DNA of 64,000 nucleotides from Ralstonia pickettii (GCF_001699815.1 NZ_MCGB01000104.1:1-64000); one strand, 5' to 3'. Shown: positions 51,106-61,532, counted from the first letter of the stretch. Translations and numbers: made by a program. The notes: generated by a model not told the origin, from the sequence alone.

Positions 51106-52179
51106 TCAGGCTGCCGCGGTCAGCACCGGCAGGTTACCTTCGCCAAAGCCGTGGTGCCCGAGTCGCTGCACGATCTCGAAGAAGATCTCGCCCGGATGGC
51201 GCTTGACGAAGGTTTGCAGGAACAGTTTGGGTGCGCCGTCGACGATTTCGCCGTCGACCAGGATGCCGTATCGGCGCAGGGCTTGCAGATCCAATCCGTG
51301 ACCAGGCAGGCGCGCGTCGACGGTGTCGTAATAGTGCGCGGGCGGCTCGACGAAAGTGAGGCCGTTGGCGGCGAGCGATGTGGCTGTGCGCAGGATGTCG
51401 TCGGTGGCCAGCGCAATATGCTGCACGCCTTCGCCGGGATGGTCGGGCAGGTAGGCGTGCATGAGATGGGCGCGGTGCGTGCCTTCTTCATAGAGCGGAA
51501 TGCGGATCATGCCGCACGACGACACCATCACGCGGGAATCGGCCGCCACGTGCCAGTTGGCGTGCAGCTCGTGGATTTCGCTGAAGCCGAGCTGGTTGCG
51601 GTAGAAGTCGATCCAATCCTGCAGGCGGCCGGGGCCGACGGTTTGCGTCAGGTGGTCGACGCGGGCCAGTCCAACGCCGGCGTGGTGCCAGTCCTCATGC
51701 GCGGTGGCGGCGTCCAGCGGCCGGAAGTCGATGTCGTAGATGGAGATGTCGCCCAGGCCGCCCCTGGCACCGTGCTTGCCGCGCCAGCGGTCGACAAAAT
51801 ACAGGTGCGTATCGCCCACGCCCTGGATAGCCGGGATCACGAGTTCGCTCGGGCCGATCGGCTCTGCCTCGGCCGGCCATGCGCCCAGTTCGACGGCGCG
51901 GTCATAGGCGTGCTGGGCATCGTCGACGCGGATCCCGATGGCGCAGATACCCACGCCATATTCCTCGGCCCAGCGGTGCGCGAAGGAATCGGCTTCAGCA
52001 TTGACGAGGAAGTTCATGTCGCCTTGCCGATACAGCGTGACATCCTTGCTTACGTGCCGGGCGATGGCCTTGAAGCCGAGCGATGCGAACACCTGGCCGA
52101 GCGCTGCCGGCGCTTGCGTGGCGAACTCAATGAACTCCAAGCCGGCGGTCTTGAACGGCAGGTCGGCGTTGCGGCTCAT
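51106..52179 (-). CDS. hpd: 4-hydroxyphenylpyruvate dioxygenase-family protein
   Basis: 357 residues, two vicinal-oxygen-chelate domains. The iron ligands are visible as His176 (RVDHLTQT), His254 (GVQHIALATDD) and Glu335 (EIFFEIVQRL). The family oxidises 4-hydroxyphenylpyruvate to homogentisate in tyrosine breakdown. It is, however, the last gene of the quinate/shikimate-type cluster, 81 bases after an MFS gene, and a related HPPD-like domain is fused to QuiC nearby. A role outside tyrosine catabolism is therefore possible. ATG 52179 was chosen over an in-frame TTG two codons earlier. Confidence 0.85.
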   Translation of the reverse strand: MSRNADLPFKTAGLEFIEFATQAPAALGQVFASLGFKAIARHVSKDVTLYRQGDMNFLVNAEADSFAHRWAEEYGVGICAIGIRVDDAQHAYDRAVELGAWPAEAEPIGPSELVIPAIQGVGDTHLYFVDRWRGKHGARGGLGDISIYDIDFRPLDAATAHEDWHHAGVGLARVDHLTQTVGPGRLQDWIDFYRNQLGFSEIHELHANWHVAADSRVMVSSCGMIRIPLYEEGTHRAHLMHAYLPDHPGEGVQHIALATDDILRTATSLAANGLTFVEPPAHYYDTVDARLPGHGLDLQALRRYGILVDGEIVDGAPKLFLQTFVKRHPGEIFFEIVQRLGHHGFGEGNLPVLTAAA

Positions 52180-52260
52180 GGTCAAACTCCTGTGGCTGAA
52201 GCAAAGAATGGGGACACCGCATTGTGTACCACGGGGGTGGCAATGCGCATCCGGCAGTCG

Positions 52261-53451
52261 CTATGCGGCAGCGCTTTGTGGATCCGGCTGGCTCTGCAGC
52301 TTCGGCAGCCAAAGGAAGGCGATGGACGCCAGCACGGTGCCGGCAAGCATCATCGGCACCACCATGGGCCAGGCGCCGAGGCTGTGCGACGTGTCATCAA
52401 AGGCTGCTGCGGTCTGCCCCAGGCAGAAGGCCGCCAGCATCATGATGAAGCCCGACCATGACACCGCGCGCCCCGCAAGGTGCGGCAACTCGCCCACCGC
52501 GCCTGCCTGGCCGCAGGGCTGGTGAATGCCGTGGCCCATGCAATAGATGCCGTGCCCGAGCAGCAGCGGCCACGCTTGTCCGGGAAGCAGCCAGCAGCCC
52601 AAACCCTGGATGCCGGCGCCAACCAGGCTGAGGGTGGCGCCTTGCTGCACCGTCCGCACGAGGCTCTGGCGGCGCAGCAGGCGCCGGCAGCCGGTCGTAC
52701 TCACGATATAGACGAGCGAGCCGCCAGCCGGTATCCAACCATAAAGCTCGGGCGATAAGCCGAGGTACGCGATATAGACCATCGGCGAGAGCAGCAGGAA
52801 GCAGAAGATGCCGGCGTAGGTCGTGGCCGCCAGCAGCCCCCAGGCGCGAAAATCCGCGCTGGCAAAGATCTCGCGCACGCTGCCTGCCTGGATGTGTGTC
52901 TCTTGCCGGGTTTCGGCAAAGCCATACCAGCACATCGCCCACAGCACGATTGCATAGAGGCTCATGCCCACCAGCACCCAGCGCCAACCCGCGTGTTGCG
53001 CGACAAAGGCACCGAGAATCGGTGCCATCAACGCCACGAAGCCCAGCCCCGTGAGGCCGCGTGCCATGACGTGCGGACCATCGCGTGCCGGGTGCAGATC
53101 GCGTACGGCAGCACGCGCACACACGAGGATGGCGGCCATCGAGAAGCCCTGCAGCGCGCGCGCAGCGGTCAGCATGGAAGCGGTTGTCGCCAGCGCGCCG
53201 GCCAGTGCAGCCAGGGCGTAGCACGCGAGCCCGATCAGCAGCACATGGCGCCGGCCAAAACGATCGGCCAGGCTGCCCATCGGCAGTTGCCCGATGCCAA
53301 AGGCCAGCGCGAAGACCGTGAGGCTCGTGCTGGCCGATCCCAGCGCCTGGGCAATGGCTGGCAGGGCGGGGAGGTAGCTGTCGGTCGCAACCGGCTGTGC
53401 CGACAGTAACAACGGCAGTAGCAGGGCAAAGCTCAGAGGGCGACGCGTCAT
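52261..53451 (-). CDS. MFS transporter, Bcr/CflA-like
   Basis: 396 residues with twelve helices. DSYLPALPAIAQALG and GQLPMGSLADRFGRRHVLLIG are typical of the Bcr/CflA drug and metabolite efflux group. It starts 4 bases after the AroE stop and lies in the same operon as the MHS transporter, dehydrogenase and HPPD gene. It may export a pathway intermediate. Confidence 0.85.
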   Translation of the reverse strand: MTRRPLSFALLLPLLLSAQPVATDSYLPALPAIAQALGSASTSLTVFALAFGIGQLPMGSLADRFGRRHVLLIGLACYALAALAGALATTASMLTAARALQGFSMAAILVCARAAVRDLHPARDGPHVMARGLTGLGFVALMAPILGAFVAQHAGWRWVLVGMSLYAIVLWAMCWYGFAETRQETHIQAGSVREIFASADFRAWGLLAATTYAGIFCFLLLSPMVYIAYLGLSPELYGWIPAGGSLVYIVSTTGCRRLLRRQSLVRTVQQGATLSLVGAGIQGLGCWLLPGQAWPLLLGHGIYCMGHGIHQPCGQAGAVGELPHLAGRAVSWSGFIMMLAAFCLGQTAAAFDDTSHSLGAWPMVVPMMLAGTVLASIAFLWLPKLQSQPDPQSAAA

Positions 53452-53455
53452 CGGC

Positions 53456-54289
53456 TCAGTAGGCAATGGCAGCGCTGCGCCGCAGCTCATCTGCGGTGGC
53501 GGTGCCGAAGCCGAAGAACTCCAGGTACGCGGGAATCATCTCGAACAGCATGTCGGTGCCGACCTGGACATCGCAACCCTTGTCGAGCGCCGCGCGCAGC
53601 AGCGGCGTGTACTCGGATTTCATGACGACCTCGCCGACGAAGCAGCTCGGTGCGATGCGGGCGGCGTCGAAGGGCAGAGGATCATCGTCCTTCATACCGA
53701 CAGGTGTGGCGTTGACGACCACATCGAAGCCATCCGGATCATTCGATCCGGTACCCACCGCAAGCGCGGGGTAGTGCTCGAGTAGACGTCGGCCGAGCGA
53801 TTCGGCGGATTCTGCGCGCGTGTCGTACAGGGCCAACTCGCCCACACCGGCCGCCGCCAGCGACGCGGCAATCGCCGAGCCGACACCGCCGGCGCCCGAG
53901 AGCAGCACGCGCGCGCCTTCCAGCTGGCGCCCCTTGCGCAGCACGCCGCGCACGAAGCCGGCGCCGTCGAACTGGTCGCCCAGCAACGTGCCGTCATCGC
54001 GCTTGAGCACCGCATTGCAGGCGCCGGCAATGCGCACCGCCGGCGTGACTTCATCGACCAACTCCACCGTGGTGACCTTGTGCGGCATGGTGATCAGCGC
54101 GCCCCGCAGGTTGGTGAAACGGCAGATCGACGCGAAGCTCTGCGGGTAATCCTCTGCCTTGACCCCCATGGGCATCACAACGGCATCGATGCCTTTTTGC
54201 TCGAACCAGGGGTTGTAGATCATCGGCGACTTGAACGTCTCGGTCGGGTAGCCGATGTGGGCGATGAGGGTGGTTTTTCCAGAAATCAT
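53456..54289 (-). CDS. Shikimate/quinate dehydrogenase family (AroE type)
   Basis: 277 residues. The N-terminal substrate domain has GYPTETFKSPMIYNPWF and LITMPHKVTTVELVD (catalytic Lys), and the Rossmann domain has LLSGAGGVGSAIAASLA. Its place between a sugar-acid type MFS and the divergent dehydroshikimate dehydratase suggests catabolic oxidation of shikimate or quinate rather than the biosynthetic AroE. The biosynthetic motif SKSP is changed to FKSP here. Confidence 0.88.
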   Translation of the reverse strand: MISGKTTLIAHIGYPTETFKSPMIYNPWFEQKGIDAVVMPMGVKAEDYPQSFASICRFTNLRGALITMPHKVTTVELVDEVTPAVRIAGACNAVLKRDDGTLLGDQFDGAGFVRGVLRKGRQLEGARVLLSGAGGVGSAIAASLAAAGVGELALYDTRAESAESLGRRLLEHYPALAVGTGSNDPDGFDVVVNATPVGMKDDDPLPFDAARIAPSCFVGEVVMKSEYTPLLRAALDKGCDVQVGTDMLFEMIPAYLEFFGFGTATADELRRSAAIAY

Positions 54290-54308
54290 GGTTCAGGGCA
54301 GGGGTGTT

Positions 54309-55694
<1,386 letters not shown>

Positions 55695-55821
55695 GGTTGT
55701 CTCCGGTTTTATCTGTGCGGCCTATCGTGCGATGCGTTCGATGAAGGGCCGTCTGTACACGCAACGCAGCGTAGTCCGCCGCCGGGGCGACGCACAAGCG
55801 ATCGCCCGTTGAATTCGTTCG

Positions 55822-55852
55822 ATAATCGCACAATATGGTGCGAATAACGCAC
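55822..55852. promoter_or_regulatory. IclR-type operator array (three CGCAC repeats) upstream of the MHS transporter operon
   Basis: Three copies of a 10-bp element close to ATAATCGCAC: direct at 55822-55831, inverted at 55838-55847, and direct at 55843-55852. The core CGCAC copies are at 55827-55831, 55838-55842 (as GTGCG) and 55848-55852. A palindrome plus a direct repeat is the operator form of PcaU/PobR-type IclR proteins. Related repeats occur next to the IclR gene at 56717-56762. Confidence 0.6.
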
Positions 55853-55925
55853 GACTCAAGGGTTTCTCCGAGTCCGTACGTGTGTCAAAGCATGGCGTCC
55901 TGGTGCAACGAAGGTGCGTGGCGCG

Positions 55926-56693
55926 CTACAGCACGCGCATGATCGAAAGGGCGGTGTCCTGCAGCACCTGCAGTACCCGCTGCAAGGCGTGCTCGGTGGT
56001 TTCTTCACCGACCTGCATGTTCACGCTCAGCGCGGCGATCACGTTGCCGTGCCGGTCACGCAACGGCACGGCCACGCCCCGCACGCCAATCTGCAACTGC
56101 TGTTCGACCACGGCGTAGTCCTGCCTGCCGGCCTTGCGGATTTCATCGAACAGGCGGTCCCGCTGCAGGATCGTGTAAGGCGTGTACGGCGTCAGCACAC
56201 AGGTTTCCAGCCATGCCTTGACCTTCTGCTCGGGTTGCGCGGCCAGCATCATCACACCGGCCGACGCGAGCGGGGCGGGCACGCGTGCACCCAGGACGAA
56301 TCCCGTGCTCATGACCCGACTGGTGCTGGTGCGCGAAATGAAAACGAGCTCCCAATCATCCAGCACGCTGAGGTATGCCACCTCGCCCACGGCGGCGGTC
56401 ACCTGCTGCAGGAACGGCTGCACCGTGCGCGGCAGGCGCGCCGAATCGAAGTACGACCAGCCGACCTTCAGCACACGCGGCGTCAGACTGAACAGCGTGC
56501 CTTCGCTGGTGAGGTAGCCCAGGTGTTCAAGCGTCAGCAGGTAACGGCGCGCGGCTGTGCGGGTAAGGCCGGTCAACTCGGCGGCCTGGGTGGGCGTCAA
56601 CCGCGGGTGCTCGTGGTCGAATGCCTCCAGGATCGCGAGCCCTTTTTCCAGCCCGGCAATCCAGTCGCGCCGGTTCAGCGGTTCCTTCGTCAT
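55926..56693 (-). CDS. IclR-family regulator, PcaU/PobR-like
   Basis: 255 residues from ATG 56693. N-terminal winged helix (LEKGLAILEAFDHEHPRLTP, AAELTGLTRTAARRYLLTLEHLGYL) and C-terminal effector domain (about 80-250). It resembles PcaU/PobR/PcaR, activators that respond to protocatechuate or similar compounds. It lies between the MHS operon and quiC, and operator-like repeats are seen on both sides. It probably controls both transcription units. Confidence 0.9.
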   Translation of the reverse strand: MTKEPLNRRDWIAGLEKGLAILEAFDHEHPRLTPTQAAELTGLTRTAARRYLLTLEHLGYLTSEGTLFSLTPRVLKVGWSYFDSARLPRTVQPFLQQVTAAVGEVAYLSVLDDWELVFISRTSTSRVMSTGFVLGARVPAPLASAGVMMLAAQPEQKVKAWLETCVLTPYTPYTILQRDRLFDEIRKAGRQDYAVVEQQLQIGVRGVAVPLRDRHGNVIAALSVNMQVGEETTEHALQRVLQVLQDTALSIMRVL

Positions 56694-56716
56694 GGCGATA
56701 ACCCTAAAAACGAGCG

Positions 56717-56762
56717 ATATGTGCGCATGATTGTACGGTGATCGCACGCTGTTGCGCGAATG
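56717..56762. promoter_or_regulatory. IclR-type operator repeats between iclR and quiC
   Basis: GTGCGCATGA (56721-56730, an inverted copy), TGATCGCAC (56739-56747, a direct copy) and a looser GCGCGAATG (inverted, from 56755) resemble the ATAATCGCAC elements at 55822-55852. The site lies between two divergent genes and so can serve both. Confidence 0.5.
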
Positions 56763-56823
56763 CCGCTTGTGAATGCGGGGTGTGGCCACCTACGCTGCGG
56801 GCATCGACAGACAACGCATCGCC

Positions 56824-58710
56824 ATGAATTCGCTCCGCGCAGCGCGCTATCCCAAATGCATCGCCACCGTGTGCCTGTCCGGCACGCTGCCTGAAAAGCT
56901 GGAGGCGGCGGCCGCTGCCGGTTTTGATGGCATCGAGATCTTCGAAAACGATCTGCTGAACTTCGACGGCTCGCCGGACCGCGTGCGCCAGATGGCGGCA
57001 GACCTTGGGCTCGCGATCATGCTGTACCAGCCGTTCCGTGACTTCGAAGCCATGCCGCGTGAGTTGTTCGCCCGAAACCTGGCGCGCGCCGAGCGCAAGT
57101 TCGACGTGATGGCCGAACTGGGCGTCGAGACGGTGCTGGTATGCAGCAACGTGCAGGACATCGCCATCGACGACCCGGCGCGCGCAGCAGACGATCTGCG
57201 CCAGATGGCGGAAGCTGCGGCCGGGCGTGGGCTGCGTGTGGGCTACGAGGCGCTGGCATGGGGGCGGCACACGCGAACCTGGCGGCAAGCGTGGCAAATC
57301 GTGCAGCAGGCTGACCACCCGGCGCTCGGGCTGATTCTCGACAGCTTCCATACGCTGTCGCTGGGCGACACGTTGGATGGCCTCCACAACGTGCCGGCGG
57401 ACAAGCTCTTCTTCGTGCAGTTTGCCGATGCGCCAAGGCTGTCGATGGACGTACTGTCCTGGAGCCGGCATCACCGTAACTTCCCGGGGCAGGGCGACCT
57501 GCCGGTGACGGACTTTGCGCGCGACTTGCTTGCTGCGGGCTATACCGGGCCCTTGTCGCTCGAAGTCTTCAATGACGATTTCCGCTCCGCGCCCGCGCGG
57601 CTCACGGCGCTGGATGGCATGCGTTCACTACTCTGGCTGGAGTCCGAAGCGGGCGGGGCAGAACTGCCGGCCGCAGCTCAATTTGAAGGCGTGGACTTCC
57701 TGGAGTTTGCCGTGGATGCCGCGGCAGGGCGGGAGCTTGAAACGCGCCTGCGTGCGCTGGGTTTTGCCTTTGCCGGGCACCATCGCTCCAAGGCCGTTGA
57801 CCTGTATCGGCAAGGCCGCGTCAACGTGATCCTGAACATGGAGCAGGACAGCGCGGCGTCGGAGCATTTCGAGCTGCACGGGCCGTCTGTCTGCGCGATC
57901 GGCCTGAAGGTGGACGACGCCGAGCGCGCCATGGCACGCGCACGTGTGCTGTGCGCCCAGGAGTGGCGCGGGCCGGTGGGGCCTGCCGAACGCAGCATTC
58001 CCGCGCTGCGGGCCCCCGATGGCACGCTGCTCTATCTGATCGACGACCGCCAAGCCGATCGCAGCATCTACGAAAGCGATTTCGTTCTCCATCCTGGCAT
58101 GCAGGACGATGCAGCGGGATTGGCATCAATCGACCACGTCGCGCACGCGCTGCCCGCACATCGGCTCGACAGCTTCGTGCTGTTCTACCGGGCCATCTTC
58201 GGCATGGAAGCCGAACCCGAACAGGAGATTGCCGACCCGTACGGCCTAGTCAAAAGCCGTGCGATGGTGAGCCCCGACCGCAACGTGCGGATTCCGCTCA
58301 ACGTATCGGAGAGCGGGCGCACCGCCACCGGCCGGTTCATTGCCGCCTACGCGGGCTCGGGCGTGCATCACATTGCCTTCCGCACCGAGCGGCTGTTCGA
58401 AACGATTGAGGCCATCGACCGAGGCGCCGCCCACCTGCAGCACGTGCCAGAGAACTACTACGACGACGTTGCCGCCCGCCTGGGGCTGGACGATGCGCTG
58501 CTCACCCGCCTGCACGACGATGGTCTGCTCTACGACCGCGACCCGCACGGCGATTTTCTGCACACCTACACCGAGCCCTTTCGCGAGCGCTTCTTCTTCG
58601 AGCTTGTCCAGCGCAACGGCTACCTGGGCTACGGCGCGGCAAACGCCGCTGTGCGCATGGCCGTACAGGCGCAACTGAGCCGCACCACCACCAATACGGC
58701 TGATCACTGA
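56824..58710 (+). CDS. quiC: 3-dehydroshikimate dehydratase fused to an HPPD-like domain (QuiC type)
   Basis: 628 residues. Residues 1-285 form a TIM-barrel sugar-phosphate isomerase/epimerase-type domain (IATVCLSGTLPEKLEAAAAA, GFDGIEIFENDLL, LILDSFHTLS, SLEVFNDDFR) matching bacterial dehydroshikimate dehydratases. These convert 3-dehydroshikimate to protocatechuate using a divalent metal. Residues 290-628 are HPPD-like. Its 2-His-1-Glu iron triad is complete: His438 (SIDHVAHAL), His516 (GVHHIAF) and Glu593 (RFFFELVQR). QuiC1-type fusions are known from Pseudomonas; the second activity is not established. It is divergent from the IclR gene. Confidence 0.9.
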   Translation: MNSLRAARYPKCIATVCLSGTLPEKLEAAAAAGFDGIEIFENDLLNFDGSPDRVRQMAADLGLAIMLYQPFRDFEAMPRELFARNLARAERKFDVMAELGVETVLVCSNVQDIAIDDPARAADDLRQMAEAAAGRGLRVGYEALAWGRHTRTWRQAWQIVQQADHPALGLILDSFHTLSLGDTLDGLHNVPADKLFFVQFADAPRLSMDVLSWSRHHRNFPGQGDLPVTDFARDLLAAGYTGPLSLEVFNDDFRSAPARLTALDGMRSLLWLESEAGGAELPAAAQFEGVDFLEFAVDAAAGRELETRLRALGFAFAGHHRSKAVDLYRQGRVNVILNMEQDSAASEHFELHGPSVCAIGLKVDDAERAMARARVLCAQEWRGPVGPAERSIPALRAPDGTLLYLIDDRQADRSIYESDFVLHPGMQDDAAGLASIDHVAHALPAHRLDSFVLFYRAIFGMEAEPEQEIADPYGLVKSRAMVSPDRNVRIPLNVSESGRTATGRFIAAYAGSGVHHIAFRTERLFETIEAIDRGAAHLQHVPENYYDDVAARLGLDDALLTRLHDDGLLYDRDPHGDFLHTYTEPFRERFFFELVQRNGYLGYGAANAAVRMAVQAQLSRTTTNTADH

Positions 58711-58831
58711 GTCACGAAGACTTTGGCGCTCGCGGTCGTGCGGCCGTGGGCGTTATCCACGCAACACCACGGCTGCGCGGGCAGCCGTTGCACATCCATC
58801 CCCATCACATCAAAGAGGAGACAAGGGAGCC

Positions 58832-59896
58832 ATGAACAAGACAATGATTGCCGCATTGGTGCTCGGAGCCACGAGCCTGCCAGCGGCAGCGCAAACCACC
58901 GGCGGTGTCACGCTCTACGGGCTGATCGACACCACCATCCGCTACAGCACGCACGAAAACGCGGCAGGCAACAGCAATCTGCAGATGATGGACGGCGTGC
59001 TGACCGGTAGCCGCTGGGGCCTGCGTGGCACCGAAGACCTGGGTGGCGGCACCAAGGCCATGTTCATCCTGGAATCGGGCTTCTTCCCCGATACCGGCGG
59101 CAGCCAGCAGGGCGGGCGCCTGTTCGGACGCACCGCGGTGGTGGGCCTGGAAGGCGACTACGGCAAGCTCTACCTCGGCCGGCAATACACGCTGGCGCAT
59201 GAAGTGCTGTCTTCGTACGAAGCGATGGCGTTCGCCAACAACTCCATCGTCGGCTATCAGGGCGGCAACTACACCGGCCTGCGCTACGACAACACGGTCA
59301 AGTACATCAAGTCGTTCGGCGGCCTGCAACTTGCCGGAGCATGGACCTTTGGTGAAGCGGCAGGCAGCTTCAGCAAGAGTTCGGCCGGCGCCGGCTCGGT
59401 CGTCTACAGCATGGGGTCGGCTGAAGTGGGCGCGGTGTATCAGGTCACGCGCGATGTGTCGTCGGCGTTCTTCGGCGCGGTGCCGGCGGCGCTTGCCAGC
59501 AAGCAGACGGTCTGGGGTTTTGGCGGCAAGCTGGATACCTCGATTGCCACGTGGTACCTCGGCTACACGAACAGCCGCCTCGACGTGGCCGACTACAAGA
59601 ACCAGGCCGCCTATGTGGGCGCAAAGGTGCCGATCTCCGGCGCACTGAGCTTCATCGGCACCGTGCAGTACGACTGGATGAAGCACCTCGATTCCAGCGG
59701 CAAGCGCCTGACCACCGCCGGCATGCTCGACTACGCCTTCAGCAAGCGCACCGATGTGTATGCCGAGGTGGACTACACGCATCTGCAGGGGAGTTGGGTG
59801 GCGTTGGACAGCGCCGCCGCGTTCAACAACTCCGGCAACCTGTACGGCAACAACTCGCGCTTGGGCGTGATGCTGGGCGTGCGACACAAGTTCTGA
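58832..59896 (+). CDS. Gram-negative outer-membrane porin
   Basis: 354 residues. Signal peptide 1-21 (AAAQ). A 16-strand barrel with VTLYGLIDTTIRYSTHE at the start, TGSRWGLRGTEDLGGGTKAMF and the C-terminal LGVMLGVRHKF (terminal Phe) are typical of beta-proteobacterial trimeric porins. It follows quiC by 121 bases and may admit aromatic or hydroaromatic acids for the pathway. AAGGGAG precedes the ATG. Confidence 0.92.
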   Translation: MNKTMIAALVLGATSLPAAAQTTGGVTLYGLIDTTIRYSTHENAAGNSNLQMMDGVLTGSRWGLRGTEDLGGGTKAMFILESGFFPDTGGSQQGGRLFGRTAVVGLEGDYGKLYLGRQYTLAHEVLSSYEAMAFANNSIVGYQGGNYTGLRYDNTVKYIKSFGGLQLAGAWTFGEAAGSFSKSSAGAGSVVYSMGSAEVGAVYQVTRDVSSAFFGAVPAALASKQTVWGFGGKLDTSIATWYLGYTNSRLDVADYKNQAAYVGAKVPISGALSFIGTVQYDWMKHLDSSGKRLTTAGMLDYAFSKRTDVYAEVDYTHLQGSWVALDSAAAFNNSGNLYGNNSRLGVMLGVRHKF

Positions 59897-59919
59897 TCGC
59901 TTGGATCGTTCTCGCAATG

Positions 59920-59951
59920 AAAAAGCCCGCCAGCGTCCCGGCGGGCTTTTT
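59920..59951. terminator. Bidirectional terminator between porin and DadA-like gene
   Basis: Stem AAAAGCCCGCC / GGCGGGCTTTT (59921-59931 with 59940-59950), with A and T runs on both sides. Confidence 0.9.
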
Positions 59952-59963
59952 CGTTTTCTGCGA

Positions 59964-61217
59964 TCAATGCACCGGGCAATCTCGCGCGATCACGTCGCCC
60001 ACCATCGCGGCAGTGGCGCCGGACAGCGTCCAGCCGAGGTGCCCGTGGCCTGTGTTGTAGAACACGCGCGCGTGCCTGCCACGGCCGACGCGCGGCATCA
60101 TGTCCGGCATCATCGGGCGCAAGCCGGCCCAGGGCACCACGCGCGACGTGCCAATCGCAAAGTTGCGGCGCGTCCAGGCCACCAGGGGTTCGATGCGGTC
60201 GGCGCGGATGTCGCGGTTGTAGCCATTGAACTCCGCCGTGCCGGCCACGCGGAACCGGCCAGTGCCCAAGCGGCTTGTCACGATCTTCGCGCTCTCATCC
60301 AGCAGGCTGACCCACGGCGCGCCTTGCACGCTGGCTTCATCGTCCAGGTGCACCGTGATCGAATAACCCTTGACCGGATACACGTTGATGCGATCGCCCA
60401 CCAGTTGCGCGATATGCCGGCTGCCCACGCCCGCGCAGACGACCATCGCATCGGCGGCAAGGTCCTGAACGATATTCGCCGCACTGGTGGAAAGGCGGTC
60501 ATCCAGCGTGGTCTGCAGCAGGAGGCTGACGCCGCCTTCAGTGGTTTGCACATCGCGCACATCCACGCCTTGCATGAAGCGCACGCCGCGCCTTTCGCAG
60601 GCCTGCGCAAGGCCCCGCGTGAACTTGTGGATGTCACCGGTGGCGTCGGATTCGGTGAAGTAGCCGCCGTAGTAGTTGCCGCGTAGCGTCGGCTCAATGG
60701 CGGCAATCTCCTCGGGGCTCACGGCGTGGCGCTCAAGGCCGCCGGCGACGAGCAGGGCGTTGGCCTTGCCTGCTGCCGCAAAGCTGGCCTTGTCGTGATA
60801 GACGTGCAGAATGCCGCGCTTCTGCAGGTCGAAATCGATCTGCTCGCGTTCCGCCATCGCAAACAGATGCTTGCGTGCCTCGATGGCCATGCGTGTGGTT
60901 TCGATGGTGTTGCGGCGGTAGTGCGCGATGCTGGCCACGAACTCGCCGATCCACGAGTATTTGTGCCACGAGGGCTTGGGATTGAGCAGCAGCGGGGCAT
61001 CGTTGCGCAGCATCCATTTGATGCCCTTGAGCAGCGTGCCAGTGCTGTTCCAGACTTCAGCGTTGCTGGCGGAAAGCTGCCCGCCGTTGGCGAACGATGT
61101 TTCCATGGCCGGATACAGGTGGCGGTCGAGTACCGTGACCTGATAACCGAGTTGCGAGAGCGTGTAAGCAGTGGTGACGCCGGATATGCCGGCGCCGACG
61201 ATGACGATGTGCGTCAT
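59964..61217 (-). CDS. FAD-dependent D-amino-acid dehydrogenase / glycine oxidase-like flavoenzyme
   Basis: 417 residues of the DAO fold, closest in appearance to DadA. FAD dinucleotide motif IVIVGAGISGVTTAY (4-18), FANGGQLSASNAEVWNS, YFTESDATGDIHKFTRGLA, and the C-terminal RVFYNTGHGHLGWTLSGATA are typical of DadA. It would oxidise a D-amino acid (classically D-alanine) to a keto acid in the inner membrane. Its leader carries a tandem glycine riboswitch, so glycine or a product related to it may be the real substrate (inference). eutBC lie upstream on the same strand. Confidence 0.88.
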   Translation of the reverse strand: MTHIVIVGAGISGVTTAYTLSQLGYQVTVLDRHLYPAMETSFANGGQLSASNAEVWNSTGTLLKGIKWMLRNDAPLLLNPKPSWHKYSWIGEFVASIAHYRRNTIETTRMAIEARKHLFAMAEREQIDFDLQKRGILHVYHDKASFAAAGKANALLVAGGLERHAVSPEEIAAIEPTLRGNYYGGYFTESDATGDIHKFTRGLAQACERRGVRFMQGVDVRDVQTTEGGVSLLLQTTLDDRLSTSAANIVQDLAADAMVVCAGVGSRHIAQLVGDRINVYPVKGYSITVHLDDEASVQGAPWVSLLDESAKIVTSRLGTGRFRVAGTAEFNGYNRDIRADRIEPLVAWTRRNFAIGTSRVVPWAGLRPMMPDMMPRVGRGRHARVFYNTGHGHLGWTLSGATAAMVGDVIARDCPVH

Positions 61218-61261
61218 GGCGGTCCCTATGGAGTGATGTCATGACCGGACGATCCGGTCGG

Positions 61262-61462
61262 CTCACCCCATCTGTCTTGGGACCTGAGAGCTTGGGCGTC
61301 AGCAGCGCTGGCGCCTTCCCCTTCGGTGGGCGCGCGCGTGCACGCCTCTCTCCAGATTCGCAGTCGACGCCACAGTCCTTTTGCCTGAGAGTTTCCGGGG
61401 TGGTTGCTCCATCGGCGCCGGGCGTTGCGCGCGTGTGCGTTGAGCCCGGTCTCTCCTGCGGC
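61262..61462 (-). promoter_or_regulatory. Tandem glycine riboswitch
   Basis: Read on the minus strand. Aptamer 1 (about 61459 to 61375) begins GCAGGAGAGACC, contains GCCGATGGAGCAAC and ends GGAAACTCTCAGGCAAAAGG. Aptamer 2 (about 61355 to 61266) begins CTGGAGAGAGGCG, contains CACCGAAGGGGAAGGCGCC and ends GCTCTCAGGTCCCAAGACAG. The two conserved glycine-aptamer cores, 20 bases apart, are the hallmark of the cooperative gcvT-type element. It lies 45 bases before the ATG of the DadA-like gene, which it should control by glycine concentration. Confidence 0.92.
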
Positions 61463-61532
61463 GTGTTGCAGCTGTCGTTGGAGCGTCAGCCGCGCCTGCG
61501 TGCTGCCGGTGTGGGCAGCGGGAGGGAGTGTG

